Under the pieces are notes generated by a model. It did no database searches and was not told the origin of the DNA. It saw only the letters and a program-made list of their open reading frames with translations. This document shows, piece after piece, positions 38,613-47,000 of a DNA stretch of 64,000 bases (position 1 is its first letter; every line of letters starts with the position of its first letter). The translations under genes were made by a program, and so were the position numbers. This stretch comes from a bacterium (GTDB lineage Bacteria; UBP6; UBA1177): contig JAFYIZ010000012.1 of the NCBI GenBank assembly GCA_017538365.1, positions 61,297 to 125,296 on the forward strand. The letters run 5' to 3'.

Positions 38613-39677
38613 CTAATTGCCTGACTGATCTTTGAGATAACGGTAGTTCGAAAGATAAACAACCCTGCTGAAAACTGAAGCAGTGTAGTTCAAATCCTCC
38701 AAATCATAACAGTATTTATTAGTCGATCCCGTATCGGCACTGAAAATACAGTATCTCGGCAAAGTTCCGGCACCGCCGGGTTTTCCTTGGGTTATTCTTT
38801 CTTTTTTGGAAAGAAGAACAAAACCGAACCTGATTGCAGTAATTTCTTTAATATGGTTTTTCGGATATTCAGTACCGTTCGGAAGCCATTTTCTGCATTT
38901 GTCGGTGCCACATTTCCACTCGGCAAGGAATTCTATTACAAACTTGGGCATTATATAAAAATTATCCGTTTTAGAGGATTTGTAGCTGAAATTTATCAGA
39001 TTTCCTCCGCCGGTACCGTCTTCTTTCGTATAGTCAAGTGTGAGATAGTTGTCAGAGAGAGCCGGACTGTATTTTAACGTATAAATAAAATCCTCACCCG
39101 TAACAAGCGAACCTACAGGAAAAACATCCTTGCACTCGTCACCGTCACTCCCAGGAGTACCGTTAAAACCATTGGTCTTCAAAGAAACGCCGTTATCCCC
39201 ATATTCGATATCCGAAATAGAGGATTCTCCATCGGCAGTCTTGAAAAAGCCGTTCTGGTTATGGAAATAGAGTTTGCTGATATTTGTATAAAACGACGCG
39301 CTGTTGAAAAGTGTGAATTCGCAGTTTGGATAAGTTTCCGAAACCGATGCAACTTTCGTGATCGGAGAACCGTAAGGTGAAAGATATACAAATGTTGTAG
39401 GAGATGTTTCCGTATTAATTTGACGGAAAATACCAGTTCCGTCGTCTCTCAAATCGGTTTTCACACTGTTCAGACCTATCAGGCGGAAAGATTCTGAAAG
39501 AGTATCGAGCATCTGCTCGCCCATCAGGTTTTCCGCGACCCGTATTGATGCTGAACGCTCTGTTTTGAGCGATGCCTCATACAATTTATAGAAAGAAGCA
39601 ATAATGGTTATGGTTATAAAAATGCTGACCATCAGCTCGATAATGGTAAAAGCCTTGAAAACACTAAATTTCTTCAT
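38613..39677 (-). CDS. PilW-like minor pilin
   Basis: The 354-residue product begins with MKKFSVFKAFTIIELMVSI, a prepilin leader in which Ala replaces the usual Gly before the cleavage site, followed by a hydrophobic helix. The long globular part and operon position (after the PilV-like gene, before the PilX-like one) fit PilW, a minor pilin of the tip complex that primes pilus assembly. A TTAGGAGG site precedes the ATG. Cysteines near the C-terminus (CGTDKCRKW and others) may form disulphides. Identification is by leader, length and gene order rather than by detailed similarity. Confidence 0.78.
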   Translation of the reverse strand: MKKFSVFKAFTIIELMVSIFITITIIASFYKLYEASLKTERSASIRVAENLMGEQMLDTLSESFRLIGLNSVKTDLRDDGTGIFRQINTETSPTTFVYLSPYGSPITKVASVSETYPNCEFTLFNSASFYTNISKLYFHNQNGFFKTADGESSISDIEYGDNGVSLKTNGFNGTPGSDGDECKDVFPVGSLVTGEDFIYTLKYSPALSDNYLTLDYTKEDGTGGGNLINFSYKSSKTDNFYIMPKFVIEFLAEWKCGTDKCRKWLPNGTEYPKNHIKEITAIRFGFVLLSKKERITQGKPGGAGTLPRYCIFSADTGSTNKYCYDLEDLNYTASVFSRVVYLSNYRYLKDQSGN

Positions 39678-39686
39678 GCCAGCCTC

Positions 39687-40223
39687 CTAATAAGCCCTGT
39701 TGGAGCGCACAAGCGGAATCGTCAGAGCGTTGCAGTTATCATCGAAACCTGCACTGCTGCTGTTAGTGCATGGATATTCACCGTGTCCCATTTTGGGCCA
39801 GTAAACGGAAACCTCGATCTGATAAAGAGTCGAAAGATAAGTTCCCGGCTGCACATAAGTTCCTGTCGCCATTGAATAAGGCGCTATAACAATGTTTCTG
39901 TAAAATGCGTAACTTGCCGAACCGGTCATATAGAAAGGACTTATCCTGTAATTTGCTCCTAAATACTTGTCATTCTGCAGAGTGCTTTCCTGAAGATTGA
40001 CAACGGAACCTGTTCCTGCCAGTTCTTTAAACGAATCATAGGACATCGAATTGAATTCCTCAACAAGGTTAAAAGCAAGCGCGTGGGCAAACTGAGCTGA
40101 TTCGTTTTCAAATAGAACTGACATCGAATGAGCATGAAACGCCATATAGCCGAGCATCGAAGTCGTGAAAATGAAAATCGAAACCATAACTTCTATCAGT
40201 GTAAAAGCTCTGTTTTTTCGCAT
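39687..40223 (-). CDS. PilV-like minor pilin
   Basis: The 178-residue product starts MRKNRAFTLIEVMVSIFIF. The FTLIEVMVS stretch is characteristic of PilV/GspI-type minor pilins, and Ala again stands where Gly is usual before the cleavage site. A C-terminal pair of cysteines (YPCTNSS ... DDNCNAL) is present. It is nine bases upstream of the PilW-like gene, with GGAGGG before the ATG. It would be one of the priming minor pilins that cap the pilus with PilY1. Confidence 0.8.
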   Translation of the reverse strand: MRKNRAFTLIEVMVSIFIFTTSMLGYMAFHAHSMSVLFENESAQFAHALAFNLVEEFNSMSYDSFKELAGTGSVVNLQESTLQNDKYLGANYRISPFYMTGSASYAFYRNIVIAPYSMATGTYVQPGTYLSTLYQIEVSVYWPKMGHGEYPCTNSSSAGFDDNCNALTIPLVRSNRAY

Positions 40224-40231
40224 ATTCCCTC

Positions 40232-40981
40232 CTACATATCAAGCAGCACTGCACTTGAACCGGCAAAATCGCTGTAATCGACCGAAGTTTTGTCGGAAAA
40301 AAGAGTACATATCGAATACTCGCCTCTCTGGTCTATATCGAGACGATACCAAATCGAATCATTGGAACCTGACGAAACTTTCGAACGGACAATGGCTGAA
40401 AAAACAATATTAGGAAGAGTATTTTTTGCAACTGCGCTACCGCACTTGCCATACTCAGAATCGGCACCACTAACGAAGTATCCGCCTTTAGTTTTTACCT
40501 TTCCGTTTGAATTGAAGTTCAGAAGATTACCGAAATTGGTCGTCGAAGCCGACACATCGGTACCATTGACCTTTTCTATCGTAATCGTGTTCAAGAGGTT
40601 GTTTTTTTTCAGCATGAGCGCGCTAGCATCCCATGTCGAAGTATCCATCGACTGCTTCTGATAAATCGCATACTCCGATTTTCTGAAGACCATTGCCGTC
40701 TGACGGCGGACACCCATGTAAACAGGCATTGTAGCAGCACCTTCCGAATCGTCATCGACATTTACCGGAATATTGATGCTGTTGTTTCCGGTACCAACGA
40801 CCGTGTAACCTGCAACCGATCTCGCCTTGGAAAAATCGGAAAGGAGCTCCATAACCGTCTGCAAACCGCGGTTTCTGGCATTCCAGACCTGAACCCTGGG
40901 AACCGAGACAGTTGCGATTATCGTCATAATTCCCAAAGCAATCATCAACTCAATCAGTGAAAAACCGTTTGTCTTTCTCAC
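40232..40981 (-). CDS. FimT/GspH-like minor pilin
   Basis: The 249-residue product begins with a short leader and NGFSLIELMIALGIMTIIA, a canonical prepilin cut after Gly, followed by TVSVPRVQVW and a helical DFSKARSVA stretch as in FimT/GspH pseudopilins. The start is the GTG at 40981: GGAGG lies five bases before it, whereas the longer frame from a TTG would begin upstream of that ribosome site. It is the first gene of the long leftward pilin operon. Confidence 0.82.
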   Translation of the reverse strand: MRKTNGFSLIELMIALGIMTIIATVSVPRVQVWNARNRGLQTVMELLSDFSKARSVAGYTVVGTGNNSINIPVNVDDDSEGAATMPVYMGVRRQTAMVFRKSEYAIYQKQSMDTSTWDASALMLKKNNLLNTITIEKVNGTDVSASTTNFGNLLNFNSNGKVKTKGGYFVSGADSEYGKCGSAVAKNTLPNIVFSAIVRSKVSSGSNDSIWYRLDIDQRGEYSICTLFSDKTSVDYSDFAGSSAVLLDM

Positions 40982-41042
40982 GTCAGCCTCCGTCAAATAT
41001 CACTTAATTTTTTTATTAAATAACAAAATAATTGTCGTCCGC

Positions 41043-41122
41043 CTGTGTAGAAAAGAACCATAAAAAACAGCCGAAAAAGTACGTCTGTGTAGATTCGTAC
41101 CATGTTTTTAAAATAAAATCAA
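41043..41122 (-). promoter_or_regulatory. Promoter region of the pilin operon with two direct repeats
   Basis: On the minus strand TTGATT (41117-41122), 17 bases, TACGAA (41094-41099). On the plus strand CTGTGTAGA occurs at 41043-41051 and again at 41085-41093, exactly 42 bases (about four DNA turns) apart; one copy sits at the expected transcription start. They are candidate binding sites for the AraC-type regulator encoded immediately upstream. Confidence 0.4.
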
Positions 41123-41196
41123 GAATTTAAGTGATTTTTTATTTTTTTGCTTTTCGGCATATTTTTTTGCTGTTTTTTTATGATTTTTTGTTGATT

Positions 41197-43791
41197 TTAT
41201 CTTTTTTCCTGAATTTCCTTCCGGTATTCGCTTGGAGTTTTTCCGGTCCATTTCTTGAAAATCGGATTGAATGTGCTCTTCGATTTGAAACCGGCTTCGT
41301 AAAGAAGTTCAAGAACGCTTTTATCGTCGAATTTGGGATCGCGCATCATCGCAACGACATCTTCCAATCGGTATGAATTGACGAAACTATAAAAACTCTG
41401 ACCGAGGTATCCGTTCAAAACATAAGAAAGAGTATTTGCCGAAAGTTTCAGTTTTTTTGCAAGCATCGGAAGCGTAAGGTCAGGATTTTTATAAAGTTTT
41501 TCTTTTTCCATCAGATCAGCAGCCTCTTTCGCATAGACCGCCGCAATCTCGTCGTCAAGCTGATAACCTTCATACTTCTGCTTTTCTTCCGTCTCATCTA
41601 CCACCGGATCAAAAAGATCCTGGTCTCCTTCCCCTCGCCACTCTGGAGAGGGGTCAGGGGTGAGGTCTTCTCCCCTCGCCGCACCGGAGAGGGGTTCGGG
41701 GTCAGGTTCTTCCTCACCTTGCCACTCTGGAGAGGGGTCTGGGGTGAGGTCTTCTCCCCTCGCCGCACCGAAGAGGGGTTCGGAGTGAGGTCTGCGAGGT
41801 CTCTTAACCACAAAAACCGCAATAAGCGCCGCCGAAACGGCCAAAATCACAAAAATCCAGGAATAATTTGATTTTTCTTCGTTTTTCACAATAATAGCTG
41901 CACTTTCTTCAGGTGCAACCGAATCGAATCTGACAGATTTTCTTCCCTCTTTCTTTAAAACCGCAATTCCTTCGAGAGTCGGAAACCACAAATCGCCGTT
42001 TCTGCGCTTCAAAACCGAAGGCTGCACACCGCCAGTCGACTCAGGTCTGCGAATTCCGTCAGCAGCTCCTGAAAGATTGCAGAAAACCGATTCATTTTCA
42101 GCAGTTGCAGCTTTCAAAACAAGTGATTGAGGCAGAGAAAAAAGCCCTTTCGTACTTGAAAACCAGAGATTTCCGTCGTCATCCGGAACTATTCCCAGAA
42201 CCGTGTCGCTGCACAAACCTTTCCTTGAATCGATGCGGAAAATTTTCTGATTTTTGTCAATCAGAATAAGCCCGCTGTTCATCGTGCCGAACAAAACATT
42301 TCCGTTTCCCGCAGGATAGACCGAAACAGGCATATCTGAGGCAAGTTCCCGATTTATTTCATGAAATTCATCATTTTCATCAAGCTGCCAAATTCCTTTT
42401 GAAGAGGCGAACCAAAGGTTTCCGGCATCATCTTCGGCAATGGAAGAGACAAAATCTGAATCGTCACCGAATTTGCGCAGAAGATGCCACCCTTTAGCCG
42501 TGTTCAGGTATATAGCTCCTCCCCCGCCGCCAGCCCACAGACGCGATTTTCTGTCGAGGAAAATGACACCGGCTGCGTTAACAGGGAGATTGTTTTCGCT
42601 TTTCATCTTCTTGAAAACATTGGGTTTTTCAGGCGAGAAAGAAATTATTCCGCTTGGAGTTCCGACAAGAATCCGGCCGTCTTCATTCTGGAAGAGTCCG
42701 CCGACAAAACGCCCGATATCCCCTTTTCTGTCACGGAGATATTTGAATCTGCCGTTTTCGTAATAAAAAAGACCGCCGCCGCGCGTTCCGGCCCAGACTC
42801 TGCCCGAATCATCTTCAAGAAGAGCATAGACTTTTTCCGAAAAAAGCCCCGATTCGCGCCCCAAAGTTATGAATTTTCCAGGATAAAACAGCTTTATTCC
42901 GCGGCTTCCGGCCAACCAGAGAAAATCGCCGTCAATCTTCACTTTGGCGACATTTTCGGAATCGCGGCACAACTCTCCGCAGGGTGTCACGACACCGTTT
43001 TCGGCAAAAAAGAGTTTTCCGCCGGCCGCAAAAGCTATTGTTTTTGAATTGAAATCAAGCGAAACAACTGCATCACGAGTTTGAATCTGAAATAATTTCG
43101 AGCACTTGCCGTTTCCAACCTGAAAAATTGCCCCGTCTTTAGTGCCGACAAGAATTCTGCCGTTTCCTGCAGCTCCGCTTTTGATTTCAGAGCGGTTCGC
43201 GGAACATAAATTTTCAGAAAAAGTGCCGTCCGAATAAGATCTGACAGATCCGTCTGAAAAACCTGCGAAAAGTGTCTGACCGTCTGAAAAAAGTAGCGAA
43301 ACAGATGCGTTTTCCGTTTGCAACCTGCTTATTTTATTATCTTTTATCAAATAAATTCCTTTTTCATCCGCTGCAAAAAGAGTACAGTCATCAAGAGATT
43401 CGACATCAAAAAAAGCATGTGATTTTGCAACCGGTTTCGAAGAGATTCCCGAACCTGATATTTCAGAAATTCCTGTGGCGGTAGCAACGAAAACTTTGCC
43501 GTTACAACCTGACAAATCATTAATTTTATTGTTCAAAATCGACGGTTTCGTATTTGTTGCAAAAAATTTCGAAGAGTTTGAATCGATTCTCGCAAGACCT
43601 TCCGCACTTCCAGCCCAGACCAGACCGGATTCATCGCGGTAAAACGAAGTTACATTGCCGTGCGGCAGATCGGCTGGCGCATTCCAGGAACGTGAGGCGA
43701 AATGGGAAAAATCGGAAAACGAAAATTCATCCGCCGAAATTTCCGACGGAATCAAAAACAAAAATATGAAGCATAAAAAAAGCACAAACAT
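41197..43791 (-). CDS. Transmembrane one-component regulator: beta-propeller sensor, AraC-type DNA-binding domain
   Basis: The 864-residue protein has a signal peptide (to about residue 20) and a periplasmic region of about 600 residues with two-component-regulator propeller motifs, such as GLVWAGSAEGLARI, GRVWAGTRGGGLFYY and GNLWFSSTKGLF. A single membrane helix follows (about 640-660), then a repeat-built linker, then a C-terminal AraC HTH pair (LTLPMLAKKLKLSANTLSYV and SVLELLYEAGFKSKSTFNPIFKKWTGKTPSEYR). Histidine kinase and receiver domains of the related hybrid systems are absent, so the sensor acts directly on DNA from the membrane. It lies immediately upstream of the pilin operon. There is no clear Shine-Dalgarno site; the likely promoter places transcription near the ATG, so it may be leaderless. 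Confidence 0.85.
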   Translation of the reverse strand: MFVLFLCFIFLFLIPSEISADEFSFSDFSHFASRSWNAPADLPHGNVTSFYRDESGLVWAGSAEGLARIDSNSSKFFATNTKPSILNNKINDLSGCNGKVFVATATGISEISGSGISSKPVAKSHAFFDVESLDDCTLFAADEKGIYLIKDNKISRLQTENASVSLLFSDGQTLFAGFSDGSVRSYSDGTFSENLCSANRSEIKSGAAGNGRILVGTKDGAIFQVGNGKCSKLFQIQTRDAVVSLDFNSKTIAFAAGGKLFFAENGVVTPCGELCRDSENVAKVKIDGDFLWLAGSRGIKLFYPGKFITLGRESGLFSEKVYALLEDDSGRVWAGTRGGGLFYYENGRFKYLRDRKGDIGRFVGGLFQNEDGRILVGTPSGIISFSPEKPNVFKKMKSENNLPVNAAGVIFLDRKSRLWAGGGGGAIYLNTAKGWHLLRKFGDDSDFVSSIAEDDAGNLWFASSKGIWQLDENDEFHEINRELASDMPVSVYPAGNGNVLFGTMNSGLILIDKNQKIFRIDSRKGLCSDTVLGIVPDDDGNLWFSSTKGLFSLPQSLVLKAATAENESVFCNLSGAADGIRRPESTGGVQPSVLKRRNGDLWFPTLEGIAVLKKEGRKSVRFDSVAPEESAAIIVKNEEKSNYSWIFVILAVSAALIAVFVVKRPRRPHSEPLFGAARGEDLTPDPSPEWQGEEEPDPEPLSGAARGEDLTPDPSPEWRGEGDQDLFDPVVDETEEKQKYEGYQLDDEIAAVYAKEAADLMEKEKLYKNPDLTLPMLAKKLKLSANTLSYVLNGYLGQSFYSFVNSYRLEDVVAMMRDPKFDDKSVLELLYEAGFKSKSTFNPIFKKWTGKTPSEYRKEIQEKR
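41631..41798. repeat. Two tandem 84-base units of a dispersed-type repeat inside the regulator gene
   Basis: Each 84-base unit is two related halves, each holding CCCCTC and GAGGGG as inverted arms of a hairpin. In the gene frame it encodes 28-residue units including EDLTPDPSPEWRGEG. This matches the 'LTPNPSP' sequence that I recall as a widespread mobile-type intergenic repeat in many bacteria. Being a multiple of three it keeps the frame open. Confidence 0.8.
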
Positions 43792-43797
43792 GGCGGC

Positions 43798-43825
43798 ATT
43801 GTAAAAATCTGATTTTTTTTGGCAA
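43798..43825 (-). promoter_or_regulatory. Promoter of the AraC-type regulator
   Basis: On the minus strand TTGCCA (43820-43825), 16 bases, TACAAT (43798-43803). The start of transcription would fall at about 43791, the A of the ATG, hinting at a leaderless message. Confidence 0.4.
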
Positions 43826-43906
43826 GTTTTGTTTCCGCCTTTCTGCCGCCGTTGATCTTGTCGGAATCACGGGATTTAGGAATTCCGGTTGCCGCCGTCG
43901 GGATCA

Positions 43907-43921
43907 CGGAATATCGGGATC
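43907..43921. repeat. Short intergenic repeat containing CGGAATATCGGGATC, copy 2
   Basis: Identical to 11939-11953. The surrounding stretch 43860-43933 repeats CGGAATCACGG twice and GGGATC several times, so it looks like a small decayed repeat array between divergent genes. Confidence 0.45.
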
Positions 43922-43954
43922 TCGGAATCACGGTATTATTGCGGCGGCACAAAT

Positions 43955-43991
43955 GAAAAAAATTGGACAACCCAATTTTTTTCACTAAAAT
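43955..43991 (+). promoter_or_regulatory. Promoter overlapped by a perfect 12-base-arm palindrome
   Basis: TTGGAC (43963-43968), 17 bases, TAAAAT (43986-43991). The arms GAAAAAAATTGG (43955-43966) and CCAATTTTTTTC (43972-43983) surround a five-base loop and cover the -35 box and spacer. It could be an operator or, read as RNA, a terminator-like hairpin; no gene ends here, which favours an operator. Confidence 0.45.
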
Positions 43992-44036
43992 CTGTTGGTT
44001 TTTTAAAATTTAATTGGTTTTTTATAGGAGTTTCCG

Positions 44037-47000
44037 ATGAAGATTTTCAAAATTTTGATTTGTGTTGCGTTTGTTCTTGTTGTTTCAGCGTGTCACGACA
44101 AAGACAAAACCATTTACGTGTATCCCGATGACGACCCTACAACTGCTGAAAAAGGGAATATCGGTGATCCGTGCGAAAAAAACGACGACTGCAAAGACGG
44201 TCTTCTCTGCATTGACAAAGTGTGCAGCGAACCTGTCAAAGATGAAGACTCCACCGACGATTCAGACGAAAATCCCGTCGATGATAAAGACGATACAGAC
44301 ACCACTCCGACGGATGATGCCGATTCGGATACGAACGATCCTGACATCACTCCGACTGATGATGATGCCGATACAGACTCAACCGATGAAGACGAACCTG
44401 AAGACTCCGACACTCAGCCTGATGAAGACAAAGACATTCCGGAATACATTCCCGAATGCGGCAACGGTCTCCGAGATCCGGGAGAAGAGTGCGACAACGG
44501 TCTTGAAAACAGCGACGAACCCGGAATTCCGGGAATCACCTGCCGAACCACATGTCTTCTTGCAAGATGCCAGGATGGAATCGTCGATACCGGTGAAATC
44601 TGCGACGACGGAAATGCGTCTGTAGGCGACTACTGCACTCCTGACTGCCAGGCCGTAACGGGTTACTGCGGCGACGGTATTCAACAAGCGAATGAAACAT
44701 GCGATCCTGGTATCGACCCGTACTGTAACGACAACTGTTCAGGAATCGCAGGATACTGCGGCGACGGCATAAAACAGCCGCATGAGATATGCGACAAAGC
44801 CGAACCGGGAGAACTCGGCGGCGAAGGCATCGGACCTTATTACTGCAGCGTAAACTGTAAAAATATAATAGGCTCGTGTGGTGACGGAGAACTTCAGCTC
44901 AACGAAGCATGCGACAACGGCAGCAACAACGGCCGTTATGGTTACTGCAACTCGACATGTACCGGCAAAGGTCCGCGCTGCGGAGACGGAAGAATCGACA
45001 TCGGACATGAAACATGCGATGACGGAAATACCAGGGACGGAGATTACTGCTCAGCCGACTGCAAGACTTCATTCGGTTCATGCGGCGACGGCAAAATACT
45101 GCAGGGTTTCGAAGCATGCGACAAAGCAAATTACGGCGACGGCGTCGGTGCGTACTGCTCAGCCGACTGCAGACAACTTTACGGAAAATGCGGCGACGGA
45201 ACCATCAATCCTGAAGCCGGCGAAGAATGCGACGATGGAGCGAACAACAACCAGACATACTGTCCTTACGGTCAGGAAAGCTGTACTCTCTGCTCTCCGG
45301 TATGCAGACATACTCCCGGAAACCCGAGATACTGCGGAGACGGCGTTGTCAGCACACAGGCTGGCGAAGCATGCGACAAGGCTACATTCGGTGCCGGAAC
45401 CGGACCTTACTATTGCTCTGCAAACTGCACTGAAGTCATCGGCTATTGCGGCGACGGTATAAAACAGCCCAACGAGACGTGTGACCCGGGTATAGATCCT
45501 TACTGCTCCTCTGACTGCAAAAAATCGGAAGGTTCATGCGGCGACGGAATAAAAAACGGCAATGAAGACTGCGATTCAGGCGCTGAAAACGGAAACCCGG
45601 ACTGCGCTTACGGACTTAAAAGCTGCCAAGTCTGCACAACTTCATGTACTCTCAAAGACGGAATTCCGCATTATTGCGGCAACAAAAAAATAGATGAAGG
45701 TGAAGCATGTGACGACGGCAGCGAAAACGGACAATACGGCAAATGCAAAACAGGCTGCTTAGCTTTGGGACCGCGCTGCGGAGACGGTATAACCCAGAGT
45801 GAGTACGGCGAAATCTGTGACAACGGCTTATATAACGGAACTTACTATGATTATTCGCCTGGATACTGCAACAGCGACTGCAAAGGACAGGGAGAAGGCG
45901 GTTACTGCGGCGATGGAATACAGCAGCTTCCGGAAGAATCATGCGATGATGGTCCTGAAAACGGACAATACGGCAAATGTCAGGCGGGTTGCCATGATAT
46001 CGGTCCGCATTGCGGTGACGGACATATTGACGAAAGCGAAGGAGAAGTTTGCGACGACGGCGAACTTAACGGACAATACGGCAAATGCAAAACAAACTGC
46101 TCAGGGTTGGGACCGCGTTGCGGCGACGGTATAATAAACGGTTCTTCCGAAACATGCGACAACGGCGATGACAACGGAAAAACAGAATGTGATTACGGCG
46201 AAACAAGCTGCCAAGTCTGCACAAACGAGTGTAAACTGGCTGACGGAACAACAGCTTACTGCGGTGACGGAATAAGAAACGGAACTGAAGCATGCGACGA
46301 AGGTGACGACAACGGTCAGATTCCATGCGCTTACGGGCAAACAAGCTGCAAGGTATGTTCTACAAGATGCCGCCTTGTAAACGGAAATACTTCATACTGC
46401 GGCGATGGAAACCGAGACCCAGAACACGAAGCATGCGACGAAGGGGCAAACAATGGAAGCTACAATGCGCCGTGCGATCTGGAATGTGCTGGCGTTCCGC
46501 CGAAATGCGGTGACGAAAATATTGATACAGCATTCGGCGAAATCTGCGACGACAAAGAAAACAACGGAAAATACAAATTCTCAGAGCCTGGATACTGCAA
46601 CGGCAACTGCCAAGGCTACGGCGAAGGCGGTTACTGCGGCGACGGCATAAGAAACGGCACCGAAATCTGTGATGCCGGCACACTCAACGATGACTACAAC
46701 GCTACATGTGACACAAGCTGCAGCGGAACTCCGGCATACTGCGGTGACGGAAATATCGATACAGAATACGGTGAAACCTGCGATGACGGTGAACTTAACG
46801 GACAATACGGCAAATGCAATTTAACATGTTCCGCTATATCCGAATGCGGTGACGGAATACAACAACTGCCGGAAGAATCATGCGATGACGGCGAAGAAAA
46901 CGGGCAATACGGCAAATGCAAAACTGATTGTTCAGGTTTAACTGCATACTGCGGAGACGGAACAATAGATGCAGGACACGAAGCCTGCGATGACGGTGAA

